A stretch of DNA of 56,202 nucleotides from Bacteroidota bacterium (lineage in GTDB: Bacteria > Bacteroidota > Bacteroidia > Cytophagales > Cytophagaceae): contig JAEWAY010000037.1 in assembly GCA_023391415.1 (NCBI GenBank), positions 1 to 56,202 on the forward strand, read 5' to 3'. Shown piece after piece: positions 1 to 8,234 of this stretch. The translations under genes were made by a program, and so were the position numbers. The stretch's first letter is position 1, and each line of letters starts with the position of its first letter. The notes under the pieces were generated by a model. That model saw only the letters and a list, made by a program, of their open reading frames with translations. It was not told the origin of the DNA and ran no database searches.

Positions 1-23
1 CCTTAGTAGGAGCGGGTATAAAC

Positions 24-50
24 AAAAAAAGCTATCCTGTATGGATAGCT
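24..50 (-). terminator. Rho-independent terminator of tRNA-Glu
   Basis: Read on the minus strand, an 8-bp perfect stem (AGCTATCC / GGATAGCT) with a 5-nt loop is followed directly by a run of seven T. It begins 4 bases after the last tRNA base, so it very likely ends the tRNA-Glu transcript. Confidence 0.9.
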
Positions 51-54
51 CGTG

Positions 55-126
55 TAGCCCGTAGGGGAATCGAACCCCTGTTTCCAGAATGAAAATCTGG
101 CGTCCTAACCCCTAGACGAACGGGCC
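55..126 (-). tRNA. tRNA-Glu (anticodon TTC)
   Basis: The reverse complement folds as a 72-nt cloverleaf. The acceptor stem GGCCCGT pairs with ACGGGCT, the T-arm is GGGGTTCGATTCCCC, and the anticodon stem CCAGA/TCTGG holds the loop TTTTCAT, giving anticodon TTC. The discriminator base is A and CCA is not encoded. A promoter lies just upstream and a terminator just downstream, so it is a single-gene unit. Confidence 0.97.
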
Positions 127-175
127 AACTGGGAGTATCGGTAACTAGTCGCCAATTTTCTCCCTTTTTGCGCTG

Positions 176-206
176 CAAAGGTAGTTCTTTTGAGGCAAAT
201 TGCAAA
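176..206 (-). promoter_or_regulatory. Bacteroidota-type promoter of tRNA-Glu
   Basis: On the minus strand the -7 box TACCTTTG (176-183) matches TAnnTTTG. A TTTG at 203-206 sits 19 bases upstream as the -33 element. The box lies about 50 bases before the tRNA start. This promoter form is one basis for assigning the window to the Bacteroidota. Confidence 0.8.
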
Positions 207-286
207 TGTTTTACGTGAAAATTATTCGCTTTTTTCTTCGCCTGCTTTAAACACCTTGTATACGAACGAGGTATTCCTCTACATCT

Positions 287-712
287 TTATTTTTTTCGGG
301 AACCGCGCATGCCTTTTACCTTTTTGATCGCCGGGTTGTCCAGAAACTGCTGATAAATGTCGGTTTCTCTTCCATACAGCGCCACTTTGCCCTCCGCGTC
401 AAAGTGGAGCCCAAATCCATATTGCTTTGGCAGGGGTGAAGCCCTGAAACAGGCCTGTCCTTTGGAAAAGAACGACTTCCTGGCTTCATCGTATTCCCCG
501 GGTGTCAGATCCTGGCGATCGGCGTATACCTGAAACAGTACTTCGTCCGATGTATAGCGGTACGGGTGTCGGCTTATGATCTCATACTGCCGCTCCGCGA
601 CGCTTTTGCCGCCGCTTTTGGAAACAGGGGGCCGGCCTTGTTCGGCCTTGCAGTCTTCCGATACTTCTATGAAGGTATCATAGTAATTGGTGGTATAAAC
701 CTTTTCTTTCAT
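287..712 (-). CDS. DUF6157 family protein
   Basis: A 141-aa soluble protein that I recognise as DUF6157, a small family of unknown function common in Bacteroidota and Firmicutes. Hallmarks seen are the N-terminal TTNYYDTFIEVSEDC, the central PYRYTSDEVLFQVYA and the C-terminal YGFGLHFDAEGKVALYG, ending in a basic tail (KKVKGMRGSRKK). No signal peptide, membrane segment or catalytic motif is visible. It lies 23 bases downstream of the pentapeptide gene on the same strand, so the two may share a transcript. The family assignment is firm; no biochemical role can be given. Confidence 0.85.
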   Translation of the reverse strand: MKEKVYTTNYYDTFIEVSEDCKAEQGRPPVSKSGGKSVAERQYEIISRHPYRYTSDEVLFQVYADRQDLTPGEYDEARKSFFSKGQACFRASPLPKQYGFGLHFDAEGKVALYGRETDIYQQFLDNPAIKKVKGMRGSRKK

Positions 713-735
713 AGTCTTGGTAGAGAGTTGATTGG

Positions 736-1311
736 TTATAGGGATATGTCAATGTCGTAGCGGGTCAACAGGCCGGGTACGCCTTGTATCGAAAACCGGG
801 CTTTTCTGATCTTGTTGGATTCCGGATGGATGGAATAGTTGAAAGCCCCGCGGAAATCCGCTTTTTCCAGTATGCTGCGATCAAAGACGGCGTTGAGCAG
901 ATCGCAATTGTCAAAAACTGATTGGGTGAGGTCGCACTCGACAAAATCACATTCCTTCAACCGGGAGTCTTTGAATCGGGTTTTTCGGATTTTGGTCTGA
1001 AAAAACGAAGAGTGGTCGAGCAGACATTCATCAAAGGAAAAAGACAGTCCAAACGGATTGCAATTGTCCCAACGCAGCCCCATAAGCTTGCAGCCTTTGA
1101 ATCGCGCGTCCCGAAACGACGTATGGTCGAGACGAGCCAGACTCAGGTCGCACTCGTGAAAGTGGCAGTCTGTGAATATGAATCCGGCAAGATCATGCCG
1201 GCTAAAGTCGCAATGGGAAAATTCACAGTTTTCATACTCTCCCGGAGGAAGAGGTTCCCGCGTAAAGTTTTTTTTGTCAAAACGCTGGTCCGATGTATAG
1301 GATTTTTTCAT
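736..1311 (-). CDS. Pentapeptide-repeat protein (Qnr/McbG-like)
   Basis: This 191-aa protein consists almost entirely of A(D/N)LXX-type repeats, for example CEFSHCDFSRHDL, CHFHECDLSLARL and CDFVECDLTQSVFDNCDLLNAVF. Such proteins fold as a right-handed quadrilateral beta-helix. Length and repeat style resemble the Qnr/McbG branch, members of which mimic DNA and protect gyrase from quinolones or toxins. That role is only a family-level possibility here. The C-terminus (RYDIDISL) lies outside the repeat. There is no signal peptide, so it should be cytosolic. It is followed by the DUF6157 gene on the same strand. Confidence 0.85.
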   Translation of the reverse strand: MKKSYTSDQRFDKKNFTREPLPPGEYENCEFSHCDFSRHDLAGFIFTDCHFHECDLSLARLDHTSFRDARFKGCKLMGLRWDNCNPFGLSFSFDECLLDHSSFFQTKIRKTRFKDSRLKECDFVECDLTQSVFDNCDLLNAVFDRSILEKADFRGAFNYSIHPESNKIRKARFSIQGVPGLLTRYDIDISL

Positions 1312-1510
1312 AAGAACGAGAATGGCTAGTGGCTAAGCTACAAAAAGGAAACGATTGGCGGGATAGCCTGCGGGGGATTTTTATCAACAGGAGGGACTCG
1401 CTCGCTCGCGAACAGGCGTCTCCGGGAGTATTGTGACAATATGGTAAAACGGAGCTTAAAACTTAAAGCGTATCTTGATGTTTTACAGTAGATAAAAGCC
1501 ACTTTACTCC

Positions 1511-1867
1511 ATGCTGGAACATTTTCCTTTTTATCTGGCGCTCATTGTTCTCATCGTGCTGTTGATCATGCTGAGCGACAAAATCAAAGTAGCCTATCTC
1601 GTATTGTTGCTATTGGCTGGATTGCTGGTCAGCCTTATTCCCGGTATTCCTGTTTTGAAAATAGATCCCGAGCTGATTTTTGTCATATTCCTGCCCCCGT
1701 TGTTGTATGAAGCCGCCTGGGCCAATTCATGGAAAGAACTTTGGCGCTGGCGGAGGATCATAGGGAGCTTCGCTTTTGTGGTCGTTTTTCTGACAGCTAC
1801 TTTTGTCACCTTGGATATCCCATTGGTATCAGAAGGTTTCTCCACCGTATCGATAAAACATGGTTGA
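1511..1867 (+). pseudogene. Truncated CPA1-type Na+/H+ antiporter (N-terminal fragment)
   Basis: Residues 1-100 match the start of bacterial CPA1/NhaP-type antiporters: a hydrophobic helix, then KIKVAYLVLLLLAGLLVSLIP, then the conserved FVIFLPPLLYEAAW and the WRWRRIIGSFAFVVVFLTATFVTL helix. Full-length members have about 400-550 residues and a dozen helices, whereas this one diverges after FVTL into about 17 unrelated residues and stops. The ion-binding core is therefore missing and it cannot transport. Its stop codon abuts the ATG of the next gene, which suggests that a deletion removed the rest of the antiporter and joined the stump to the hydrolase. Translation of the stump might still couple into that gene. 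Confidence 0.8.
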
Positions 1868-2905
1868 ATGAGTTTATTTAAAAAATTTGGTCAGGTGCCG
1901 GACGCGAAGCGGAAATCCGGTTATAAGGGACTTGCCAATTATGAAAACGGAAAATTTCAGAACGAGACTCCGACGCGGATACTGGTAAAAGGAGAGAGTA
2001 TATTGAAAATTTTCCGGAGTTTTTTGGATAAACGAGCCGGACCTGAGAAGCCGTTACCCTCTGTACATACGGACCTGAAAAAACTGAGACCGGATGAAAA
2101 TGTATTGATCTGGTTTGGGCATAGTTCTTATTTTATTCAGGTGGATGGACGAAAGTTTCTGACAGATCCTGTTTTTAGCGGCAACGCGTCCCCTGTAAAC
2201 GGACTGATAAAAGTTTTTTCCGGATCCAATCAGTATCAGGCGGATGACATGCCCCCGATCGATGTCTTGTTTATAACGCATGATCATTGGGATCACCTGG
2301 ATTATCAAACGATACGGAAGCTAAAGCATAAGGTCGGCAAGGTGGTTTGCGGCTTGGGAGTAGGGCGGCATTTTGAGTACTGGGGCTGGGACAGAAATAA
2401 GCTGATCGAAAGGAACTGGTACGAAAGCGCGGACTTGGGTAGGGGAATCAGCGTTACCCTTACGCCGGCCAGGCATTTTTCGGGTCGGCTCCTGAGCAGG
2501 AACAGCACGCTCTGGACCTCCTTTGTGTTGCGAACCCCCTCGTTCAGGCTGTTTCTTGGCGGAGACAGTGGCTATGGGCCGCATTTCAAAGAGATAGGTG
2601 ACCGGTTCGGGCCTTTTGATCTGGCAGTCCTGGAATGCGGTCAATACAATAAAAAATGGCCATATGTTCATTCTATGCCTGACGAAGTAGTCATAGAAGC
2701 GCGGGAATTGAAAGCGAACAGTTTTATGCCGGTCCATAATTCCAAATTCAAGCTGGCGCCGCATCCCTGGTATGAGCCCTTGCAGCGGGTTACGAGGCTC
2801 GCGGAAGAAAATAATATAGCCATTGCCACACCCAGGATTGGCGAAAAAGCGGATCTGAACCATATGAATAAGGCTTGGGACAAATGGTGGAAAGCGCTTA
2901 TGTAG
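1868..2905 (+). CDS. Metallo-beta-lactamase-fold hydrolase (NAPE-PLD/RomA-like)
   Basis: A 345-aa protein of the MBL superfamily in the branch related to N-acyl-phosphatidylethanolamine phospholipase D. The metal-binding motif THDHWDHLD lies at about residues 137-145. Further ligands are probably in LTPARHFSGR, GGDSGYGPHF and MPVHNSKF. WFGHSSYFIQ followed by FLTDPVF is the usual entry to the fold. No signal peptide is seen. Its ATG directly follows the stop of the truncated antiporter, so it may be transcribed from that gene's old promoter. The true substrate is unknown, since members act on lipids, nucleotides or other phosphodiesters. Confidence 0.85.
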   Translation: MSLFKKFGQVPDAKRKSGYKGLANYENGKFQNETPTRILVKGESILKIFRSFLDKRAGPEKPLPSVHTDLKKLRPDENVLIWFGHSSYFIQVDGRKFLTDPVFSGNASPVNGLIKVFSGSNQYQADDMPPIDVLFITHDHWDHLDYQTIRKLKHKVGKVVCGLGVGRHFEYWGWDRNKLIERNWYESADLGRGISVTLTPARHFSGRLLSRNSTLWTSFVLRTPSFRLFLGGDSGYGPHFKEIGDRFGPFDLAVLECGQYNKKWPYVHSMPDEVVIEARELKANSFMPVHNSKFKLAPHPWYEPLQRVTRLAEENNIAIATPRIGEKADLNHMNKAWDKWWKALM

Positions 2906-2984
2906 TTCATTTTGACAAAGGGAATCTTTAAGAAATTAAACATAATCATAATACGCGGACCAGTCGAGGAATAGGGCGCCTGCT

Positions 2985-3008
2985 ACTCTGGGGCCATTCA
3001 GAGTTTTG
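2985..3008 (+). terminator. Weak terminator-like hairpin after the MBL hydrolase
   Basis: A 6-bp stem ACTCTG / CAGAGT with an 8-nt loop is followed by TTTTG. It sits between the convergent MBL and GNAT genes. The stem is short, so terminator function is tentative. Confidence 0.4.
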
Positions 3009-3026
3009 AAAATAGTTAAAAGCTTG

Positions 3027-3581
3027 TCAGAAGTGGCCTGTTTCATACCTTTCCCGGCTGAGCTCATATTCGTAGCGGCTGTCTTTTTCCTGCTCCGCGA
3101 TGATTTCGCCTGTTTTCAGAGCGCCCAGTCTGGCGACGGCTTTCTGGGAGCGGAGATTGTAGATGCCTATATGGAAATGAACTTTGTCGACGAAGCGAAA
3201 GGCGTAGTCCAGCATCAGTTTTTTCAAAGCCTTGTTGTAGCGGCCGCCCCAGTGATCCGCGGACAGAAAGGTGTAGCCGATAAAAACGGAGCGCCGCTTC
3301 GGGTCGTGATGGTAAAAACGGGAGCTGCCAATAGGCTGTCCCGCGATATTGTCAATGATCAGAAACGCGCTTCCGGAACGTATGGCGCCATCAAAAAATA
3401 GCTGAAAACGCTCACGCCGATAGCGGTCCTTTTCGGGATGTTGCTCCCACACGCGGGGATCGGACGCTACTTCGTAGAGTTTTTCGAAATCATCCGCGGA
3501 CAATGGCTGAAGCCGGATCAGCTCACTGGCAAGGCCGGAAGGCTGCCAGTTGGTCGGAGAGGTAGTGTTTGATCGCTCCAT
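3027..3581 (-). CDS. GNAT family N-acetyltransferase (RimJ/RimL-like)
   Basis: A 184-aa acetyltransferase of the Acetyltransf_3 type. It has the opening LIRLQPLSADDFEKLYEVASDPRVWEQHP, the beta-4 strand PIGSSRFYHHDPKRRSVFIGYTFLSADHWGGRYNKALKKLML with an acetyl-CoA loop, and the NLRSQKAVARLGALKTGEI segment typical of RimJ/RimL relatives that acetylate protein N-termini or small amines. The canonical Q/RxxGxG/A loop appears as HWGGRYNKA, as often seen in this branch. It starts 2 bases after the DinB-family stop, so the two genes are probably co-transcribed. The acceptor substrate is not deducible. Confidence 0.85.
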   Translation of the reverse strand: MERSNTTSPTNWQPSGLASELIRLQPLSADDFEKLYEVASDPRVWEQHPEKDRYRRERFQLFFDGAIRSGSAFLIIDNIAGQPIGSSRFYHHDPKRRSVFIGYTFLSADHWGGRYNKALKKLMLDYAFRFVDKVHFHIGIYNLRSQKAVARLGALKTGEIIAEQEKDSRYEYELSRERYETGHF

Positions 3582-3583
3582 GC

Positions 3584-4024
3584 TTAGCTTCGTTTGTAAA
3601 ACACATAATCCGTAACCAGAGGGTCAAGACCGTTTTGCTTGAATTCTGTAGCGATCTGGGCGCGGTGATAAGTCGAATGATTGATAATGTGAAACAGGAT
3701 ATCCCGCGCGCTGTTGACGTAGCTCTCACCCCGCGTATTGGCGTACCGGACTTCCTTTGTCAGATCGGTAGTGTCGAGAATAGCCAGACTCGCGGCATAG
3801 TTGACCCGGTCGATCTCCGCCAAATCCGCTGCCGGCTGAATCTGCCATACGCCATAGACGGGTTTTTTATCCTCTATTCGATGGTTCCATATATGGTTGG
3901 CGTTCAGAATATGGCTGAATAGCTTTATAGCCCTGTCCGAGACATGATCGTCGCGCAGAATCTCCGCCAGTTTCTGGTTAAAATGATGATTGTATTCAAA
4001 CAGTTCTTCAAAGTAGGTTTTCAT
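3584..4024 (-). CDS. DinB family protein
   Basis: This 146-aa protein belongs to the DinB/YfiT four-helix bundle superfamily. It has the N-terminal helix MKTYFEELFEYNHHFNQKL, a central HILNANHIWNHRIED and a C-terminal ILFHIINHSTYHRAQIATEF, giving three histidines positioned as usual for metal binding. DinB-like proteins include metal-dependent transferases, but many are of unknown role. I chose the ATG at 4024 because the upstream in-frame codons to 4153 encode a stump of a different gene (phzF). The GNAT gene follows 2 bases downstream. Confidence 0.85.
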   Translation of the reverse strand: MKTYFEELFEYNHHFNQKLAEILRDDHVSDRAIKLFSHILNANHIWNHRIEDKKPVYGVWQIQPAADLAEIDRVNYAASLAILDTTDLTKEVRYANTRGESYVNSARDILFHIINHSTYHRAQIATEFKQNGLDPLVTDYVFYKRS

Positions 4025-4047
4025 AGACCGTGTAATTGGTTGTAAAT

Positions 4048-4153
4048 ACCGGATTTCCGGCTCAGCCACTCGTCGGCCGGCCGGCCGCGGGATTGCCTGA
4101 AAATACCTATCCGTGAAAGCGTCGATCTGATAGATCTTCAAAGTCGCTGTCAT
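4048..4153 (-). pseudogene. Remnant of a phzF-family gene
   Basis: The minus strand from 4153 encodes MTATLKIYQIDAFTDRYFQ, the characteristic start of PhzF-family isomerases. Reading continues in other frames as GNPAA and then DEWLSRKSG, which matches the conserved GNPAAV..PL.EWLS that follows in intact PhzF proteins. So about the first 35 codons survive with at least two frameshifts, and the remaining ~230 codons are gone. The first 19 codons remain in frame with the downstream DinB gene, so DinB probably inherited the phzF promoter. Confidence 0.7.
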
Positions 4154-4314
4154 GGTGGTCCATTTTATTGTATCGGTTCAGATATAAGCAATCGTTCTCT
4201 GAGCGTCGCCTTCCCAAATTCGGGATGATCGCCTTTTTTCGCAAGGCTTTTACGATCTATATTTTTAGAAATCGCCCGGTATTTCACACGCGTATGTTAT
4301 ACCGCGTCGATCAA

Positions 4315-5748
4315 TTAGTCTTCCCGGCTCCCGTCGTCGGCCATGCGTACCAGTTTCGGCAAAAACTCGGCCATCACGTCTACGAGACCGGCTTGCGCCC
4401 GCATGACGGTATGGATATCCTTGTAGGCCATGGGCGCTTCATCCAGGCCGGCTCCGAGTAGCTCTACCCCGGCTTCGGCGAGCGCGTTTCGCAGGTCCTG
4501 GCGGGTCAGGGTTTTGATCGCCTGTGTACGGCTCATCCGTCTTCCCGCTCCGTGTGAAGCGGAGTTGAGGGCCGCGGTTTCACCTTTGCCTCGGGTGAGA
4601 AAACCCGGAGCGGTCATAGAGCCCGGTATGATTCCCAGAGTACCGCTGGCGGCGGGAGTGGCGCCTTTGCGGTGTACAATCACCTCTTCATCATTCCATC
4701 GCTCTTTCCACGCGAAGTTGTGGTGGTTTTCCACTCTGGCCAGCACCTCCGCGCCCACCGCGGCGGCTACCTTGTGGTGGATGATCTCGTGGCAGGCGGA
4801 AGCGTAGTCGCCGGCCAGATTCATCGCCAGCCAGTATGCCTGGCCTTCTTCCGAACTCAGATCCAGATAAGCCAGATCGCGGGCTTTACCGGGTAGCTTG
4901 CAGAGATCTTTCGCCAGGCGGGTGTAGCGCGACGCTATCGTAGCTCCAAGTCCTCTGGAACCGGAGTGTGTAAGAAGGGCCAGGTAACGGCCTTCGCTTA
5001 GGCCCAGAGACGGGTCGTCCTTCTTAAAGTCAAGATAGCCAAACTCCGCGAAATGATTTCCGCCGCCGGAAGTCCCCAGTTGCTCCCAGGCTTTGTCTTT
5101 CAGTTTACCGATAAACGGATCTTCATCAAACAGCCGGTTGTCAAGTACGGCGTGCTCCGACCGTTCGTGCCGGGCAAAGCCTCGCCCGGCGCCAAACAAG
5201 GTGTGCTTTTGCAGCGCTTCCTTGTACAGAGGCCGGTTTTCGTCAAAATGGGCGACCGGTATATCGTATATCGAGAGGGCCACGCGGCAACCGATATCTA
5301 CGCCTACCCCATAAGGAATGACAGCGTGACGCGTAGCCAGCACGCCGCCGATCGGCAGGCCGTATCCCTGGTGCGCGTCGGGCATGAGAGCGCCCGCTAC
5401 CGCTACCGGCAGACGCGTGGCGATGTCCATTTGTTCGCGGGCGCCCGCTTCTATATGTTCCTCGCCATAAACAGCGTATTCGGCCGGCTGTTCCCTGAGC
5501 GCTATCTGACGCTTGTCCTGCTTGCTTCCTACCCCTTCTATAATCGCGGTGGCCAGTCCGCCAAATACTTTATGATCCGTATACGACCGCGGATCTCGCA
5601 ATACCGCTTCATAATGCCGTAGCGTTTCCGCGCGGGTATAGCCGTTTCGCTTTTTGTTTATTTTCAGCGCGACGCCCAGCAATTCATTTTCCGGATATCC
5701 CAGCGCGATTAGGTCGTCCCCGTTGATAGGCGTGTTTCCTGTTTTCAT
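4315..5748 (-). CDS. rtcB: RtcB family RNA ligase
   Basis: A 477-aa RtcB-type protein. RtcB joins RNA 2',3'-cyclic phosphate or 3'-phosphate ends to 5'-OH ends, using GTP and Mn2+. Motifs seen are MPDAHQGYG (122-130), GVGVDIGCR (147-155, with the D and C metal ligands), GTSGGGNHFAEFG, THSGSRGLG, VENHHNFAWKER, HRKGATPA, GIIPGSM and the C-terminal SASHGAGRRMSR containing the guanylylated histidine. R replaces the second G of the usual DIGCG, as in an RtcB paralogue clade. No archease or rtcA neighbour is present. It is monocistronic here, divergent from yggS across 360 bases. Confidence 0.9.
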   Translation of the reverse strand: MKTGNTPINGDDLIALGYPENELLGVALKINKKRNGYTRAETLRHYEAVLRDPRSYTDHKVFGGLATAIIEGVGSKQDKRQIALREQPAEYAVYGEEHIEAGAREQMDIATRLPVAVAGALMPDAHQGYGLPIGGVLATRHAVIPYGVGVDIGCRVALSIYDIPVAHFDENRPLYKEALQKHTLFGAGRGFARHERSEHAVLDNRLFDEDPFIGKLKDKAWEQLGTSGGGNHFAEFGYLDFKKDDPSLGLSEGRYLALLTHSGSRGLGATIASRYTRLAKDLCKLPGKARDLAYLDLSSEEGQAYWLAMNLAGDYASACHEIIHHKVAAAVGAEVLARVENHHNFAWKERWNDEEVIVHRKGATPAASGTLGIIPGSMTAPGFLTRGKGETAALNSASHGAGRRMSRTQAIKTLTRQDLRNALAEAGVELLGAGLDEAPMAYKDIHTVMRAQAGLVDVMAEFLPKLVRMADDGSRED

Positions 5749-6111
5749 ACAATTTAAAAATAAAGTATTTTTTTGTTATAAATAAGATGTCGTGTTTTTC
5801 CGCGACTTTATTAAGCTACAACTTTAAACCCTTCGGAAGTTCTTTCCCCGATCGGGATTATTTCGCGGATAATAGGGGGGCTCCAACTTACCCAACCATT
5901 GTTTCAATTTATTTAGCCTGATGTATTATGTTTCGCGTATGGGATTGGCGAACTTTGACGGCGAGGTTCCCGCTGGCTGAGGCGGCTGAGATTTTCGAAG
6001 TCCATCCCGGCCGCCGCGAATTTCAGTCACTGAATTGGTCGCTGGCATAAAACGGCTTCCTGGCTGTTTGCCATGGAGTGGCCTGAATCTGATTATAACA
6101 ATGAAAAGACG
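5749..6111 (+). other. Intergenic region between rtcB and yggS
   Basis: This divergent promoter region holds no convincing gene. An AT-rich stretch directly upstream of rtcB probably carries its promoter. A small 13-nt dyad, TTCAGT-C-ACTGAA, lies near 6024-6036. I see no strong TAnnTTTG box facing yggS. Confidence 0.5.
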
Positions 6112-6855
6112 ATGCTTGATCCGGTTTTAAAAAATCTGAATGAGATCCTGGGCAGAATAGAGGCCGCCTGTATCCGTAGCGGAAGAAAACCTTCGGAAGT
6201 CAGGCTTTTGCTGGCTACGAAAACCGTAGACGCCGAAAAGATTCTGCTCGCCCTCCGGTCGGGACAAACACTGATCGGTGAAAACAAGGTACAGGAAGTA
6301 AAAGCGAAGTACGAAGCGCTGAAAGACATACCGCATGAGAAACATTTTATCGGACATCTGCAAAGCAATAAGATCAAGGATATCCTGAAGTACGGCGTCA
6401 CCTGCGTCCAGTCGCTTGATCGGCTGGAACTCGCTCGAAAGCTGCATCAGCGTCTGACACTGGAAAAGAAGACCATGGATGTGTTTATCCAGGTCAATAC
6501 CTCCGGAGAGTCCAGCAAGTTTGGAGCGCGTCCTGACGACGCCGTTGAACTGGTCAGGCAGGTGGCGGAGCTGGATACTCTGAGGATAAAAGGCCTGATG
6601 ACCATTGGCTTGTTCAGCGCGGAGCCGGAAAAAGTCAGAGCCTGTTTTAAATTGCTCCGATCCGTTCAGCGACAGATCGAGGAAGCGCGGATTCCTGATA
6701 TCTCTGTCCGCGAACTGTCTATGGGCATGAGCAGCGATCTGGAAATCGCCATCGAAGAGGGCGCCACGATCGCGCGCGTGGGTACCGCTATTTTCGGGCA
6801 GCGGATCTATCCCGACAGCTATTACTGGGATGAGGGGAAGGATGGAGACTCCTGA
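6112..6855 (+). CDS. yggS: YggS/PLPBP family pyridoxal-phosphate homeostasis protein
   Basis: About 247 aa with the single-domain alanine-racemase-like barrel of the YggS/PROSC family. These proteins carry PLP and buffer vitamin B6 and amino-acid/keto-acid balance without a known turnover activity. The PLP lysine lies in LLLATKTV near the N-terminus. Other hallmarks are LIGENKVQE, HFIGHLQSNKI, VFIQVNTSGESSKFG, IKGLMTIG, LSMGMSSDLEIAIEEGAT and VGTAIFGQR. I prefer the ATG at 6112, which matches family N-termini, over an in-frame ATG at 6073 that adds 13 unusual residues. It is convergent with the DUF3999 gene. Confidence 0.92.
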   Translation: MLDPVLKNLNEILGRIEAACIRSGRKPSEVRLLLATKTVDAEKILLALRSGQTLIGENKVQEVKAKYEALKDIPHEKHFIGHLQSNKIKDILKYGVTCVQSLDRLELARKLHQRLTLEKKTMDVFIQVNTSGESSKFGARPDDAVELVRQVAELDTLRIKGLMTIGLFSAEPEKVRACFKLLRSVQRQIEEARIPDISVRELSMGMSSDLEIAIEEGATIARVGTAIFGQRIYPDSYYWDEGKDGDS

Positions 6856-6919
6856 GTCGTTTGTCTATGGCTTGTCTAAAATGTTCTTAACCAGCATAGA
6901 GGGAGGGTCTGTTGGCCGC

Positions 6920-6970
6920 CTGAGGTTCTCGAAGACAAACCGGGCTTTTCGGTGGCTTCGAAAACCTCAG
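6920..6970. repeat. Long dyad between convergent genes
   Basis: Two 15-nt arms (CTGAGGTTCTCGAAG at 6920-6934, CTTCGAAAACCTCAG at 6956-6970) pair with a single mismatch around a 21-nt loop. No T-run follows. Its place between the ends of yggS and the DUF3999 gene suggests a bidirectional terminator or transcript-end stabiliser. Confidence 0.6.
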
Positions 6971-7004
6971 CCTGCTTTCAGCCTTACACCATTCGACTAC
7001 CCAC

Positions 7005-8234
7005 TCAGCTTTTCAGCATCTTTACCGCGAAAGCGCCCAAGAGCGCGATGATAAGAATCATGACTGACCAGAGCCAGATACTGTTTGAGAATAAAGGTTG
7101 GATGACATTGGCCTCTTCGGTCCGGATCCGCTGTTCCGGGCCCGGTTCAATTACGGTCAGCGAGTCGGGAACACGCTCCATAAAATGGTTCAGATCATAC
7201 CGCGGCGCTACCGCCGCCTGGTTGCCATATATCAGAAAATACTCCGCCTCTTCCGGAAAACGGGCTACCAGCTCGTAGATATATCCCGATACATGCGCCG
7301 AGTCTATCGTCAGCGGCTGATTGTCCTGATTATGAATCTGTATTTTGAGCTTTTGTATAAAGCGGCTGTCGGTGATAAACTCGTTTCGCTTGCCGGACCT
7401 GAGTATGCCTGATCGTAGCAGGCTGTAATTGTATTTCCATCCCTGAGGTGTAAGGACGCTGTCCCTCAGGTATTTTATGGTGACTGGCCTGTAATAGTCA
7501 AAAGTGTCTCTGACGCTGATCCGTATGCTGTATACCGGTATGGGGGTGGGCAGTGAGAGTTCAGTTTCCGTCTGGCGGGCCTCTTTTTTCTCCCCCGTAC
7601 GCGTGATACGGGCAGGGTAATGTTGAAATTCTCCGCTGATTATTTCGTGCTGGCGGCTGCTGGCCGAGATCAGTTCCGGATTTTCCTGGCCGGGAACAAA
7701 CAGGCGGTAATACCGGTATCTGGAACGGGGGAAAAGAAGCTTGGTAAACTGAAATTCCGTGGATTCATTCTGAAAGGACAGAATACGGTAATTGTCTATA
7801 ATGCCAAACCATTTCCGCTGATCATGACTTCCCTCGAGTCGTATTTTCCAGTCAAAGTTTTTCTGCCGGAAGTCCAGCGCGATCTGATTGATCGGTTCGG
7901 ATGAGGCGATTTCGAAAGTAAAGTAATAGCCCTGTTTGCTGAAAGACTGATTGAGCAAGGTGAAGGGAATTTCCTTGTCGAGAATCTTTTCGGCCGTGGT
8001 GCGTATCAGGTAGGGAACCTCAATGGTATCGCCTTTCTCATTGATACCAATGACGCGTATATCGGCCATTCCGGGAGACACCTTGCCAAAAATATCATCC
8101 GGGAGCCGCAGCAGGTGCCATTGTTCCGAAACCCCGTCGAGGGTCCGCCTGTAGGTATAGTCCCGTGTCCGCGCGTTGGCGCTGAAAGAACCGGTCAGGA
8201 TCAGCAGGCAAAGTAAAAAATTAGTAAGCCTCAT
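7005..8234 (-). CDS. DUF3999 family protein
   Basis: A 409-aa protein with a signal peptide (cleavage likely after SANA, about residue 21) and a single C-terminal membrane helix (about 383-405, SIWLWSVMILIIALLGAFAVKML) ending in a short cytosolic tail. The body is a beta-rich periplasmic region matching DUF3999, a family that regularly sits next to DUF2339 membrane proteins, as it does here: its start overlaps the DUF2339 stop by 14 bases. The pair is therefore translated together and probably forms one envelope complex. Its function is not established. The start at 8234 is supported by the signal peptide. Confidence 0.88.
   Translation of the reverse strand: MRLTNFLLCLLILTGSFSANARTRDYTYRRTLDGVSEQWHLLRLPDDIFGKVSPGMADIRVIGINEKGDTIEVPYLIRTTAEKILDKEIPFTLLNQSFSKQGYYFTFEIASSEPINQIALDFRQKNFDWKIRLEGSHDQRKWFGIIDNYRILSFQNESTEFQFTKLLFPRSRYRYYRLFVPGQENPELISASSRQHEIISGEFQHYPARITRTGEKKEARQTETELSLPTPIPVYSIRISVRDTFDYYRPVTIKYLRDSVLTPQGWKYNYSLLRSGILRSGKRNEFITDSRFIQKLKIQIHNQDNQPLTIDSAHVSGYIYELVARFPEEAEYFLIYGNQAAVAPRYDLNHFMERVPDSLTVIEPGPEQRIRTEEANVIQPLFSNSIWLWSVMILIIALLGAFAVKMLKS

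Noticed and set aside
922..1329. A 135-aa frame antisense to the pentapeptide gene
   Set aside because: It mirrors the repeat structure of the real gene on the other strand and has no motif of its own.
1380..1430. GC-rich CGCTCGCTCGCG tract as a repeat element
   Set aside because: It is only two to three tetramer units, too short to claim a functional repeat.
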